Below the pieces are notes generated by a model. It worked only from the letters and a program-made list of their open reading frames with translations. It was not told the DNA's origin and did not search any database. Positions 8,403 through 16,961 of a DNA stretch of 64,000 bases are shown piece by piece. Position 1 is the stretch's first letter. Every line of letters starts with the position of its first letter. The stretch is from Cupriavidus necator N-1. GTDB lineage: Bacteria > Pseudomonadota > Gammaproteobacteria > Burkholderiales > Burkholderiaceae. A program made the position numbers and the translations under genes. The DNA lies in NCBI RefSeq assembly GCF_000219215.1, contig NC_015726.1, positions 310,001 through 374,000 on the forward strand, written 5' to 3'.

Positions 8403-8835
8403 CTTCGAGGTCGGCATGGTGCCGGCCAAGCTGCGCTACTACGCCGGGCTCGCGCTCACCGAATACGGCCGCGCCGCCGAGCCGCGGCCGGGGCGGCTGT
8501 CGCTGGTGCTGCGCGAGCCGATGGGCGTGGCCGGCATCATCGCGCCGTGGAATTCGCCGGTGGTGCTGATGGTGCGCTCGCTGGCGCCGGCACTGGCGGC
8601 GGGCTGCACGGCGGTGATCAAGATGCCGGGGCAGACGGCGCTGACAAATGCGCTGGTGGCGCGCATCATGGCGCGCGCGCTCGAGGCGGGCACCGTGTGG
8701 ATCAACAACTGGGCGTCGGTCTACGACGAATTCGAGGAGGGCGGCTACAAGCAGTCGGGGCAGGGCCGGCTCAACGGCGTGGCCGCGATCGATGACTTCG
8801 TCGAATACAAGCACATCGCGCTGGCGCCGGGGTAG
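8401..8835 (+). pseudogene. aldehyde dehydrogenase, truncated and internally deleted
   Basis: The frame opens in the middle of an NAD-dependent aldehyde dehydrogenase (AFEVGMVPAKLRYYAGL, LREPMGVAGIIAPWNSPV, the cofactor-domain hallmark) and runs to about VIKMPGQTALTNALVARIM. It then jumps at about 8670 directly to the C-terminal end (ALEAGTVWINNW, GGYKQSGQGR). The roughly 240 residues between, with the catalytic Cys and Glu, are missing, as is the first quarter of the protein. Two deletions are therefore visible: one joins it to the lysR remnant, one is internal and in frame. Confidence 0.88.
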
Positions 8836-8844
8836 CGCACAGGC

Positions 8845-10944
8845 TCAGCGCCACATATTCCGCATCCGGCTGGCCAGGTCCACCGGCGCCAGCGCCGGCC
8901 TTGCCGGCGCCTCGCCCGGCATCGGCGGCGGCGGCCAGGCACGGCTGTGGAAGTTGGGCATCACGCGATTCGGCAGGAAGCGCGTGCGCGACGCATACAC
9001 ATGCCGGTCGCCGAAGCCTACCTGCTGATGCACATAGAAGCGCTGCGGCACCACGATGTCCAGGTGGTCCTTGGCCCGCGTCATCGCCACATAGAGCAGC
9101 CGCCGTTCTTCCTCGATCTCTTCGGTGGTGCCGGTCGCCAGGTCGCTCGGCATGCAGCCGTCGACCGCATTGAGCACGTATACCGCCTTCCACTCCTGGC
9201 CCTTGGCGGAGTGGATGGTCGACAGGATCAGGTAGTCCTCGTCGCGCGAGGGCACGCCGGATTCGTCGCTGGAGGCGCTGGGCGGGTCCAGCGTCAGCTC
9301 GGTCAGGAAGCGCTCGCGCGCGCCGTAGGTGGCGGCGATGCGCTCCAGCTGCTGCAGGTCGGCCTGGCGCGCGGCGGCATCGTCGTGCAGGCGCTCCAGG
9401 TGCGGCGCGTACCAGGCCAGCACTTGCTCGAACTCCGACGGCCACGGCGAGGTGGGCGCCATCAGCGCGCGCGCCAGCGCCAGCAGGTCGGCCCAGGCGG
9501 GCGCGGCGGCCGGCGGCGGCTCGAATTCCTCCAGCGAGAACAAGGGCTCGGTGGCCAGCGCCATCGCATCCAGCACGCGCGCCGCGGTCTTGGGGCCGAT
9601 GCCGGGCAGCAGCTGCAGCGTGCGGAAGCCCGCCATGCGGTCGCGCGGGTTTTCCAGCCAGCGCACCACCGCCAGCACGTCCTTGACGTGGGTCGACTCC
9701 AGGAATTTCAGTCCGCCGAACTTCACGAACGGGATATTGCGCCGGGCCAGCTCGATCTCCACCTGCGCACTGTGGTCGGCGGCGCGGAACAGCACCGCCT
9801 GCGCCATCAGCGTCAGGCCGGCCTCGCGCCGCGCCAGCACCTGCTCGACCACGTAGCGGGCCTGGTCGGCCTCATCGTTGACCACGATCACGCCGGGCTT
9901 TTCGGCCGAGGCGCGCTCGGACCACAGGTCCTTGGTATAGCGCTCGGCCGCCAGCCCGATCACGGCGTTGGCGGCCTGCAGGATCGGCTGCGTCGAGCGG
10001 TAGTTCTGCGACAGCGTGACCTGCTGCGCGGCCGGCGTGAACTGCGCCGGGAAGTCCAGGATATTGCGCACGGTAGCGCCGCGGAAGGCGTAGATCGACT
10101 GCGCGTCGTCGCCCACCACGGTCAGGCCGCGGCCGTCCGGTCGCATGGCCAGCAGGATCGACGCCTGCAGCGCATTGGTGTCCTGGTATTCGTCGACCAG
10201 CACATGGTCGAAGCGCGCGCCCATGTCCTGCGCGATGGTGGGCTCGGCCATGGCCTGCGCCCAGTACAGCAGCAGGTCGTCATAGTCCAGCACATGCTGC
10301 TTCTGCTTGGCCTCGACATAGCCGGCGAACAGGGTGCGCAGCGCATCGGCCCACATCGCGTAGCGCGGGAACTGCTGCCTGAGCACGTCTTCCAGCAGCG
10401 CCTGGGTGTTGACCACGCGCGAGTAGATCGACAGGCAGGTTTCCTTCTTCGGGAAGCGGCTCGCGGTCTCTGACAGCCCCAGGTCGTGGCGCACCACGTG
10501 CATCAGGTCGGCGGCATCGCCGCGGTCGCTGATGGTGAAGGCGGGCGACAGGCCCAGGGTCTCGGCGTATTCGCGCAGCAGGCGCGCGCCGATGGCGTGG
10601 AAGGTGCCGGACCATTGCAGCGCCGCGCGCCCCGCGCCGGTCTGGGTGCCGAGTGCCTGGTCGACGATGCGCTCGACGCGCCGTCCCATCTCGGCCGCGG
10701 CGCGGCGCGAGAACGTCAGCAGCAGGATGCGGCGCGGATCGGCACCGGCCAGCACCAGGTGCGCGACCCGGTGCGCCAGCGTATTGGTCTTGCCCGAGCC
10801 GGCGCCGGCGATGATCAGCAGCGGCGCGTCGCTGCCGTGTTCCACCGCGGCGCGCTGCTCCGGGTTGAGCCGGGACAGGTAGGCGGGGACGTCATCGGCG
10901 TCAGGGGCCGCGAGGTCGGCGGCGGGGGCTAGGTCCAAAGTCAC
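8845..10944 (-). CDS. UvrD/Rep-type ATP-dependent DNA helicase
   Basis: A superfamily 1A 3'-5' DNA helicase. It has the Q motif (LNPEQRAAVEH), Walker A (GAGSGKTNTL), motif Ia (LLLTFSRRAAAEM), motif II (DEYQDTN), motif III (VVGDDAQSIYAFRGA), motif IV (NYRSTQ), motif V (STIHSAKGQEWKAV) and motif VI (ERRLLYVAMTRAK). I use the GTG start at 10944 (699 residues) because similarity begins just after it; an ATG at 11013 would add 23 unlike residues. With about 700 residues it is a compact UvrD paralogue, likely acting in repair or at stalled forks. Substrate role cannot be told from sequence. It follows the tlpA gene, separated by a terminator. Confidence 0.92.
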   Translation of the reverse strand: MTLDLAPAADLAAPDADDVPAYLSRLNPEQRAAVEHGSDAPLLIIAGAGSGKTNTLAHRVAHLVLAGADPRRILLLTFSRRAAAEMGRRVERIVDQALGTQTGAGRAALQWSGTFHAIGARLLREYAETLGLSPAFTISDRGDAADLMHVVRHDLGLSETASRFPKKETCLSIYSRVVNTQALLEDVLRQQFPRYAMWADALRTLFAGYVEAKQKQHVLDYDDLLLYWAQAMAEPTIAQDMGARFDHVLVDEYQDTNALQASILLAMRPDGRGLTVVGDDAQSIYAFRGATVRNILDFPAQFTPAAQQVTLSQNYRSTQPILQAANAVIGLAAERYTKDLWSERASAEKPGVIVVNDEADQARYVVEQVLARREAGLTLMAQAVLFRAADHSAQVEIELARRNIPFVKFGGLKFLESTHVKDVLAVVRWLENPRDRMAGFRTLQLLPGIGPKTAARVLDAMALATEPLFSLEEFEPPPAAAPAWADLLALARALMAPTSPWPSEFEQVLAWYAPHLERLHDDAAARQADLQQLERIAATYGARERFLTELTLDPPSASSDESGVPSRDEDYLILSTIHSAKGQEWKAVYVLNAVDGCMPSDLATGTTEEIEEERRLLYVAMTRAKDHLDIVVPQRFYVHQQVGFGDRHVYASRTRFLPNRVMPNFHSRAWPPPPMPGEAPARPALAPVDLASRMRNMWR

Positions 10945-11040
10945 AGGCGGGGCTCGGGGAAGGCTCAGAAAAGGCTGGCGCCAACTGTATATCCATACAG
11001 GGATGTCGCGCAACCTGCTGCCCTGGCGATCGTGCCTAAA

Positions 11041-11072
11041 AACAAAAAAAGGTGCTCAATGAGCACCTTTTC
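11041..11072 (-). terminator. intrinsic terminator after tlpA
   Basis: A hairpin GGTGCTC-AAT-GAGCACC (11051-11067) is followed on the minus strand by a run of seven T, just after the tlpA-like stop codon. The T-rich other side may let it work in both directions. Confidence 0.8.
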
Positions 11073-11094
11073 GCTGCGGTTGCCGCCGGGAGCG

Positions 11095-11631
11095 TTACGC
11101 GGACTTTGCCAGCGCGCCATCCAGCAGCTTGTGCAGTGCATCCCACTCGGGCTCGCCCACATAGCGCTTCAGGATGCGACCGTCCTTGTCTACCACGAAG
11201 GTGGTCGGCGTCAGCTGCACATTGCCGAAGGCCTTGGCCGCGGCGCCGTCGGAATCCATGGCCACCTTGAACGGCAGGCCGCGCGTCTTGGCGTAGTTCA
11301 TCACATACATGGGCGGGTCGTAGTTCATCGCCACGGCGACGAATTCCAGCCCCTTGCCCTTGAACTGCTCATAGGTGCGGACCATGTCCGGCATTTCCTT
11401 GACGCAGGTGGCGCAGCTGGTGGCCCAGAAGTTGATCATGTAGACCTTGCCCTTGAGGTCGGCGGTGCTGACCTTCTCGCCCGACAGCAGCGTGAAGGTG
11501 GCCGCCGGGGCCGTATTGGCCGGCGACAGCGCGCGGTAGCCGAACCAGCCCAGCAGCGCGAGCACGACCACGGCCACGACGATGGGCCAGGGCTTGCGGG
11601 AGGTTTTGATGGCAGGAGCAGCAGTGGTCAT
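11095..11631 (-). CDS. TlpA/ResA-like thiol-disulfide oxidoreductase
   Basis: A 178-residue membrane-anchored periplasmic thioredoxin-fold protein. A signal-anchor helix spans residues 15-33 (PWPIVVAVVVLALLGWFGY). The redox site is Cys73-Ala-Thr-Cys76 in NFWATSCATC, and the cis-Pro loop is LTPTTFVVDKDG. TlpA/ResA proteins reduce disulfides during cytochrome c or oxidase copper-site maturation. No cytochrome gene is adjacent; a second thioredoxin-like gene (11744-12250) lies upstream on the same strand, 112 bp away, so the two may form a redox pair. Confidence 0.88.
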   Translation of the reverse strand: MTTAAPAIKTSRKPWPIVVAVVVLALLGWFGYRALSPANTAPAATFTLLSGEKVSTADLKGKVYMINFWATSCATCVKEMPDMVRTYEQFKGKGLEFVAVAMNYDPPMYVMNYAKTRGLPFKVAMDSDGAAAKAFGNVQLTPTTFVVDKDGRILKRYVGEPEWDALHKLLDGALAKSA

Positions 11632-11743
11632 GGAATCCGGGTCAGGCAGGTTCGGGTCAGCATTGGGACATTCTAATGCCGCGGGCGTTCGCGCGCTGCG
11701 CGGGGCCGGGCTGCGGCAATCTGCCGCAAGCGCGCCAATCCGT

Positions 11744-12250
11744 TCAGCGCCGGGTGGCGATGGCGGCGCGTGCCTGGTCCAGCGCCTGTTCCAGGTAGGC
11801 GCCGTAGAAATCCGGCTGCATGCCGCGCAGCGGGCCGGCGGCGGCGCGGCCCTGGCGGTCCAGGAACAGCACCGTGGGCGCCACCTGCACCTGGTGCGCC
11901 CGCGCCCACGCGCGCGCGGTAGTCAGGCTGCCGTCGGCATCGCGCAGCGGGGTGTCGGAGGTCATGTCGAGTTCGCGCACGGCAATCTCGCCGGCGGCGG
12001 CCTGCGGGCCGAGGTAGTTGCGGCGCACGGCATCGCAATAGCTGCAGCCCGGCATCGACACCAGCACCACCAGCGGCTCGCCGCGGCGCGCGGCCTCGGT
12101 GCCGTGGGCGGCCAGGTCGGTGGCCGGCGGCAGATGAGCGGGGCTGGCGGCGGCGGGCATGCTGGTTGCGGCTGCCAGCAACGCGCTCGCGGCCACCCAG
12201 CGCAGGCTGGTGGTGGCAAAGACGTGGCGGGCGATGCGGGCGGCAGGCAT
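11744..12250 (-). CDS. exported thioredoxin-fold protein (CSYC)
   Basis: A 168-residue secreted protein. The first 36 residues form a signal peptide (AASALLAAATSMPAAAS). The mature part has a thioredoxin-like core with Cys69-Ser-Tyr-Cys72 in VLVSMPGCSYC and the cis-Pro segment VAPTVLFLDRQG. It resembles SoxW/DsbE-like periplasmic reductases, but the exact role is unknown. It lies upstream of the tlpA-like gene in the same direction. The start chosen is the ATG that gives a complete signal peptide. Confidence 0.8.
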   Translation of the reverse strand: MPAARIARHVFATTSLRWVAASALLAAATSMPAAASPAHLPPATDLAAHGTEAARRGEPLVVLVSMPGCSYCDAVRRNYLGPQAAAGEIAVRELDMTSDTPLRDADGSLTTARAWARAHQVQVAPTVLFLDRQGRAAAGPLRGMQPDFYGAYLEQALDQARAAIATRR

Positions 12251-12398
12251 GGCAGGAACGTGGGGGCAGGGGGTAGTGGGAGCGGCGCGGCAAGCACTGG
12301 CGCGCCGCTTTCGGGATAATACCGGTTTCCGCCCGCAGGCGATGGCGCCCGCCAGCGCCGCCCGCAGCCTGTGCGCGCCGTCCCCCCATGGATTCCCG

Positions 12399-12998
12399 AT
12401 GCGTCTTGTGCCGCCCCCGCCGAGCTTTCCTGCCGCTGTCCGCCGGCCGCTGCTGTGCTGTGCCGCCGTGCTGGCATTCGCCCTGTGCGCCTGTTCGCCG
12501 CGCTATGACTGGCGCACCATCCAGTCTGGCGAGGGCGCCTATGCCGCGCTGTATCCGGGCAAGCCCACCAGCGCCGCGCGCGACGTGACCATTGCCGGGC
12601 GCAAGCTGCCGATGACGATGGAAGCCGCGCGCGTCGACGACACGCTCTTCGCCGTGGGCGTGGTGACGCTGCCCGCCGATGACGAAGCCCTGCGGCGCGA
12701 GGCGCTGGCGGCGATGCAGGCCGGCCTGCTGGCCAACCTTGGCACGCCGTCGGGCGAGCCGCGCGCGCGGCCGGTCACCATGATGAGTGCCGACCGTCCG
12801 GGCCGCCCGCTTGCCGGCGTGGAAGTGCAGGCCAGCGGGGTGTCGCCGCAGGACCAGTCGCCGCGCCGGCTGACGGCGCGCCTGGTGGCCGTGGGTACGC
12901 GCGCGTACCAGGCGGTGGTGCTGGAATCGGGCGATGCCGCGCGCGCGCGCCAGGCCGAGCAGGTGGAGCAGTTCCTGGGCGGCTTCCACCCGTTCTGA
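12399..12998 (+). CDS. putative lipoprotein of unknown function
   Basis: A 199-residue protein with a signal peptide and lipobox (VLAFALCAC, Cys at about 34), so it is probably anchored to a membrane facing the periplasm. The mature part opens with YDWRTIQSGEGAYAALYPGKP and includes a repeated alternation of beta-like segments ending in VEQFLGGFHPF. I do not recognise a characterised domain; similar short lipoproteins occur in Cupriavidus and Ralstonia. The promoter region is shared with the divergent thioredoxin gene starting at 12250. Confidence 0.7.
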   Translation: MRLVPPPPSFPAAVRRPLLCCAAVLAFALCACSPRYDWRTIQSGEGAYAALYPGKPTSAARDVTIAGRKLPMTMEAARVDDTLFAVGVVTLPADDEALRREALAAMQAGLLANLGTPSGEPRARPVTMMSADRPGRPLAGVEVQASGVSPQDQSPRRLTARLVAVGTRAYQAVVLESGDAARARQAEQVEQFLGGFHPF

Positions 12999-13081
12999 CG
13001 CGCCGCGCCGCAGGAAAAATTGTTTGTGCCGTGGCTGCGGGATCGTGGCCCCGGCATCGTTGTCGTCAAAGGAGAGTAGGG

Positions 13082-13729
13082 ATGCGTTGGGAAGTGTGGT
13101 TGGCTTATTTCGCTGCGTGCTGGGTGATCGCCGTGTCGCCGGGGTCGGGCGCGGTGCTGTCGATGAGCCATGGGCTCTCATATGGGCTGCGCAGGACCAC
13201 CACCACCATCTTCGGTCTGCAGGCCGGGCTGGTGATCGTGCTGCTGGTGGCGGGCGGCGGGCTGGGCGCGCTGCTGCTGGCCTCGGAGCAGGCTTTCATG
13301 GTGGTCAAGACGATTGGCGCGCTGTACCTGATCTACCTCGGCGTGCAGCAATGGCGCGCGAAGATGGAGAGCGGGGCGGACCAGGGTGGCGGCGCCGCCC
13401 CCGTGCGCGTGGCGGTGATGAGCCGGCGCCGGCGCTTTGCCACCGGCCTGCTGACCAATGTGACCAACCCCAAGGGCATCATCTTCATGGTCGCGGTGCT
13501 GCCGCAGTTCATCGATCCCAACCGGCCGCTGGCGCTGCAGCTGGCGATCCTGGCCGCCACCATGTGCTGCGTGGACCTGGTGGTGATGCATGGCTATGCG
13601 CTACTGGCTTCGCGCATGCAGGGGCTGTTCCGCAATGCGCGCGCGGTGCGCTGGCAGAACCGCTTCTTTGGCAGCGTGCTGATGGCGGTGGGCGCGGCGC
13701 TGTTCTTCGTGCGCCGGCAACACGCCTGA
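13082..13729 (+). CDS. LysE/RhtB-family amino acid exporter
   Basis: A 215-residue inner-membrane protein with six predicted helices. Signatures of the LysE/RhtB superfamily are WVIAVSPGSGAVLSMSHGLSYG near the start, IGALYLIYLGVQQWR in the middle and ATGLLTNVTNPKGIIF. It is expected to export an amino acid such as homoserine, threonine or a similar metabolite; the substrate cannot be predicted. ATG 13082 has an excellent Shine-Dalgarno (AAAGGAGAG). A 10-bp inverted repeat (13760-13769 with 13785-13794) follows the stop codon and could end transcription. Confidence 0.88.
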   Translation: MRWEVWLAYFAACWVIAVSPGSGAVLSMSHGLSYGLRRTTTTIFGLQAGLVIVLLVAGGGLGALLLASEQAFMVVKTIGALYLIYLGVQQWRAKMESGADQGGGAAPVRVAVMSRRRRFATGLLTNVTNPKGIIFMVAVLPQFIDPNRPLALQLAILAATMCCVDLVVMHGYALLASRMQGLFRNARAVRWQNRFFGSVLMAVGAALFFVRRQHA

Positions 13730-13807
13730 GCAGGGCTTGCATCATTACTGGCGCGCACCGGCCGGGTTTGCTTCAATGAGGAGGAAACCCGGCCACGGAG
13801 ACCCCGC

Positions 13808-13996
13808 ATGCCCGCCTTGCCGAACCCCCGCGCCGTTGCGCGCCTGCAGCCGCGCCATACCGTGCCCCCGGTCGAAGAGCCCGGGCCGCCGGGCATCCCC
13901 CCGGACTTGCCGTTGCCGCCAGAGGAAGACCCGACCCCGCCCCCGGTCGAGCCGCCGGTGGCCGGGCATGCGGGGCGCTACGGCGTCAGTTCGTAG
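13808..13996 (+). CDS. small proline-rich protein (uncertain)
   Basis: A 62-codon reading frame with a plausible Shine-Dalgarno (GGAG, seven bases before ATG). More than a third of the residues are proline, in repeated PPxxPP and EEP/PPE patterns; no membrane segment or signal peptide is evident. Short proline-rich hypothetical proteins of this kind are often annotated in Burkholderiales, but low complexity in high-GC DNA also produces them by chance. Its 3' end overlaps the end of the convergent GntR pseudogene. Confidence 0.35.
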   Translation: MPALPNPRAVARLQPRHTVPPVEEPGPPGIPPDLPLPPEEDPTPPPVEPPVAGHAGRYGVSS

Positions 13997-14693
13997 AAGT
14001 CGTTCAGGTAGTACGCGTCGGTCAGTTCGACCGGCTGGTCGTCATGGGTGTAGCCGGTGCGCCGGATGTGCAGCAGCGGCTCGCCCGGCTCGATGCCCAG
14101 TCGTGCGGCCAGCTCCTCGGTTGCCACGATCGCGCGCAGCTTCTCGGTGACGCGCAGCACCGGCTTGCCGATCCGCTCCAGGTAGGCGTACAGCGATTCG
14201 CCGATGGCGCTGGCGTCGGGCAGCACGGCCAGCGCCAGCGTGGTCACATCGATCCAGAAAATCTGCCCGTCGGCCTTGCGCAGGCGGGTCAGCCTGACGA
14301 TCTCATCGGCGTCCGGCAGTGCCAGCGCCGCGGCCTCCTGCGTCGTGGCGCGGCGGCGTTCGAACGCCACCCGCTCGCTGGCCGGCGTCATGCCGCGCCG
14401 GCGCGCCAGCTCGCTGAAGTTGTCCAGCCGCGCCGCCACTTCGGCTCAGGGCGCGGCGCGATAAAGGTGCCCGCGCCGCGGCTGCGCGTGATCGCGCCTT
14501 CCTCCGCCAGCACCTGCTGGGCGCGGCGGGCCGTGACGCGTGAAATCCCCAGGGGATCGGCGATGACACCGCCCACATCGCCTTCGGCCATGCGGCTGAC
14601 GGACACGGGGCCGCTTTCGAGCGCGCCCTGCAAGCCATGCCCACCTGCCCCCCGCCGCCGCAGCCGTGCGCGGCTGCGGTCGACCTTCCCCAT
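13978..14693 (-). pseudogene. GntR/HutC-family regulator (NagR-like), frameshifted
   Basis: From the ATG at 14693 the frame gives a GntR winged helix (LGISRVTARRAQQVLAEEGAI, GAGTFIA) ending in RPEP. The UTRA effector-binding domain then continues in another frame (AARLDNFSELARRRGMTP ... YYLNDFYELTP). Losing one base near 14445 explains the break: restoring it gives a normal 238-residue protein. The usual LPSE motif before the recognition helix is also not recognisable. The neighbouring nagA and deaminase genes suggest it controlled N-acetylglucosamine use. Confidence 0.82.
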
Positions 14694-14754
14694 CGGCCAC
14701 AACAACGACGGCCGCGCCGGTGGATACCGTCTGCCTATCCAGGAGTCATTGATC

Positions 14755-15815
14755 ATGAAACGCATTGCTCTGACGGCGCTGCTCGCAGCGTCGGCCGGGG
14801 GCGCCTGCGCCCAGTCCGCCGGCACCGGCATCACCTTGTACGGCCGCGCCGTGGCCGGCCTCGACTAGGTCAACGGCATCGCCCGCCCGGGCGGCGACGT
14901 GGGCACCTTCCGCTTCGGCAGCAACCAGTACGGCGTCAGCTTCTGGGGCATGCGCGGTGCCGAGGACCTTGGCGGCGGACTGCGTCGGGTCTTCAACCTG
15001 GAGGGCATGATCACCTCCGGCACCGGGCGCTACGATCCGCTATTCAACCGGCGCGCGCAAGTGGGCCTGGCCAGCAACGACTGGGGCACGCAGCTGCTGG
15101 GCCGGGCCATGAGCCTGACCGATGACGAGAGCGGCGCGATCGACCCGATGGGCCTGCAGGCCAGTTCGGTCGCCACCCTGGTCTATGGCCGCAACTGGGG
15201 CTCGCGCCTCAATGCCGCGACCTACAACTCGCCGGTGTGGGGCGGGCTGAGTGTGCGCGCGCAGGCCGGCAGCGACGGCATGGCGGGCAGCTTCAACAGC
15301 GGCAAGCAGCTGAGCGCGGCCATCAAGTACGCGCAGGGCAACCTGAACCTGACCGGCATCTACGAGGAACTGCGCGACGCGCAGAGCCGCATGGACAACC
15401 TGTACGCCAGTTCGCGCCAGTACACGCTAGGCGGCAGCTATGCGCTGAACAACCTGCGCCTGTTTGCCGGCTACAACCTGACCGTGTCCTCGGGCGATAC
15501 CGTGGCCACGCCGGAGAACTCCTACGCCGCCACGCGCAGCCAGATGGCATGGGTCGGCGCCAACTACCGCTTGCTGCCGGCGCTGACGCGGCTGTCCGGC
15601 GTCTACTACGCCACCCTGAACAAAAGCGGCGGGCATGGCACGCTTGTCACACTGGGCGCAAAGTATGACTTGTCGAAGCGCACCTCGCCGTATGGCACGG
15701 TGGCGTCGGTGTTCAACTCGCGCATGCCACCGTCTCGGTGGAGGCGTCGCCGGACACCATGCCGCGCGCCGGGGCGAACCAGCAGGGCAATGCCGGCATC
15801 ATCCACCGGTTCTGA
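14755..15815 (+). pseudogene. Gram-negative porin (OmpC-like, betaproteobacterial), disrupted
   Basis: The frame starts with a good signal peptide (MKRIALTALLAASAGGACAQ) and the porin opening GITLYGRAVAGLD, then hits an in-frame TAG at 14866-14868 where family members have a Tyr codon (one base change). The frame is open again and encodes the barrel (GMRGAEDLGGGL, ASSRQYTLGGSYAL, GANYRLLPALTRLSGVYY). Near 15720 one base is missing, and the true C-terminus with the terminal Phe (NAGIIHRF) is in another frame, ending at 15815. With two lesions no full-length porin can be made. It sits where a sugar porin or PTS gene would be expected in a nag cluster. Confidence 0.88.
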
Positions 15816-15857
15816 CGGTGGCTGGCCGGTGATTGAAATGTATTGGAGAGCATTGCC

Positions 15858-16961
15858 ATGAAAGGAAACATCCTGACACCGGCCGGCTGGATCTTCGGAG
15901 AGATCCATGCCGGCCCGGACGGACGCATCGCGCGCATTGAGGGCGTGCCCGCCTCGCCTGAGCACAACGATGCCCCGTACGTGCTGCCGGGGTTTGTCGA
16001 CCTGCTCAACCACGGCGGCGGCGGCAAGGACTTCATGGATGGCGAGGCCGCGGTGCCAGTGATCCTGCGCGCGCATGTGCGCTTTGGCACCTCCAGCCTG
16101 CTGGGCAGTACCATGACCTCGCCGCACGACGTGCTGCTGCCCGCACTGCAGGCGCTGGGCCGGGCCTGCGCGCAGCGCCCGCCCGGCGCGGCGCGCATGC
16201 TGGGCGTGCACCTGGAAGGGCCATATATCAACCCCGGCAAGCTGGGCGCGCAGCCGGATACCTCGGCCACTGCCACGCCCGAAGAACTGGAGCAGTACCT
16301 GGGCGCCGCGCCGCTGAAGGTGGTGACGCTGGCGCCCGAGCTGCCGGGGCATCTGGACATCATCCGCCTGCTGGCCGCACGCGGCGTGCGCGTGCAGCTG
16401 GGCCACACGCTGGGCACCTATGAGGACGCCGTGGCCGCGCTGGACGCCGGCGCCAGCGGCTTCACCCACCTGTTCAACGCAATGACCCCACTGCAGCACC
16501 GCGCGCCCGGCGTGGTCGCGGCAGCGCTGGCGCATGCCGAGTTTGCCGAGCTGATCCCCGACCTGCTGCACGTCCACCCCGGCGCCATCCGCGCCGCGCT
16601 GCGCGCGATTCCGCGGCTGTATGCGGTGACTGACGCCACCGCCGCCGCGGGCATGCCGGACGGCGTGTACCACCTGGGCAGCCAGACCGTCTACAAGGCC
16701 CACGGCAGCGTGCGCCTGGCTGACGGCACGCTGGCTGGCAGCGTGCTGACCATGGACCAGGCGCTGCGCAACTTTGTGTCGATCGGGCTGGACCTGGCCG
16801 ATGCGTCGCGGCGCGTGTCGCTCTATCCGGCCCAGTACCTGGGCATGTCCGACCGCGGCATGCTGGCACAGCGCTGCTGGGCCGACGTGGTCGTGCTGGA
16901 CCGCGCGCTCTCGGTGCGCACCGTTTATGTCGAAGGAGAATGCTGTGTCGAGAATGCTTGA
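15858..16961 (+). CDS. nagA: N-acetylglucosamine-6-phosphate deacetylase
   Basis: A 367-residue amidohydrolase-fold enzyme that removes acetate from N-acetylglucosamine-6-phosphate to give glucosamine-6-phosphate in the cytoplasm. Family landmarks are VLPGFVDLLNHGGGGKDFMD, the metal-binding HLEGPYINPGKLGA, QLGHTLGTYED, GFTHLFNAMTPLQHR and the catalytic Asp in AVTDATAAAGMPDG. Length is slightly short of the usual 380. The next gene overlaps its 3' end by 17 bp, so the two are co-translated and likely consecutive steps. Confidence 0.94.
   Translation: MKGNILTPAGWIFGEIHAGPDGRIARIEGVPASPEHNDAPYVLPGFVDLLNHGGGGKDFMDGEAAVPVILRAHVRFGTSSLLGSTMTSPHDVLLPALQALGRACAQRPPGAARMLGVHLEGPYINPGKLGAQPDTSATATPEELEQYLGAAPLKVVTLAPELPGHLDIIRLLAARGVRVQLGHTLGTYEDAVAALDAGASGFTHLFNAMTPLQHRAPGVVAAALAHAEFAELIPDLLHVHPGAIRAALRAIPRLYAVTDATAAAGMPDGVYHLGSQTVYKAHGSVRLADGTLAGSVLTMDQALRNFVSIGLDLADASRRVSLYPAQYLGMSDRGMLAQRCWADVVVLDRALSVRTVYVEGECCVENA

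Noticed and set aside
12934..13779. Alternative plus-strand frame overlapping the LysE-type gene.
   Set aside because: The LysE-type frame has the family motifs and the ribosome site; the alternative does not.
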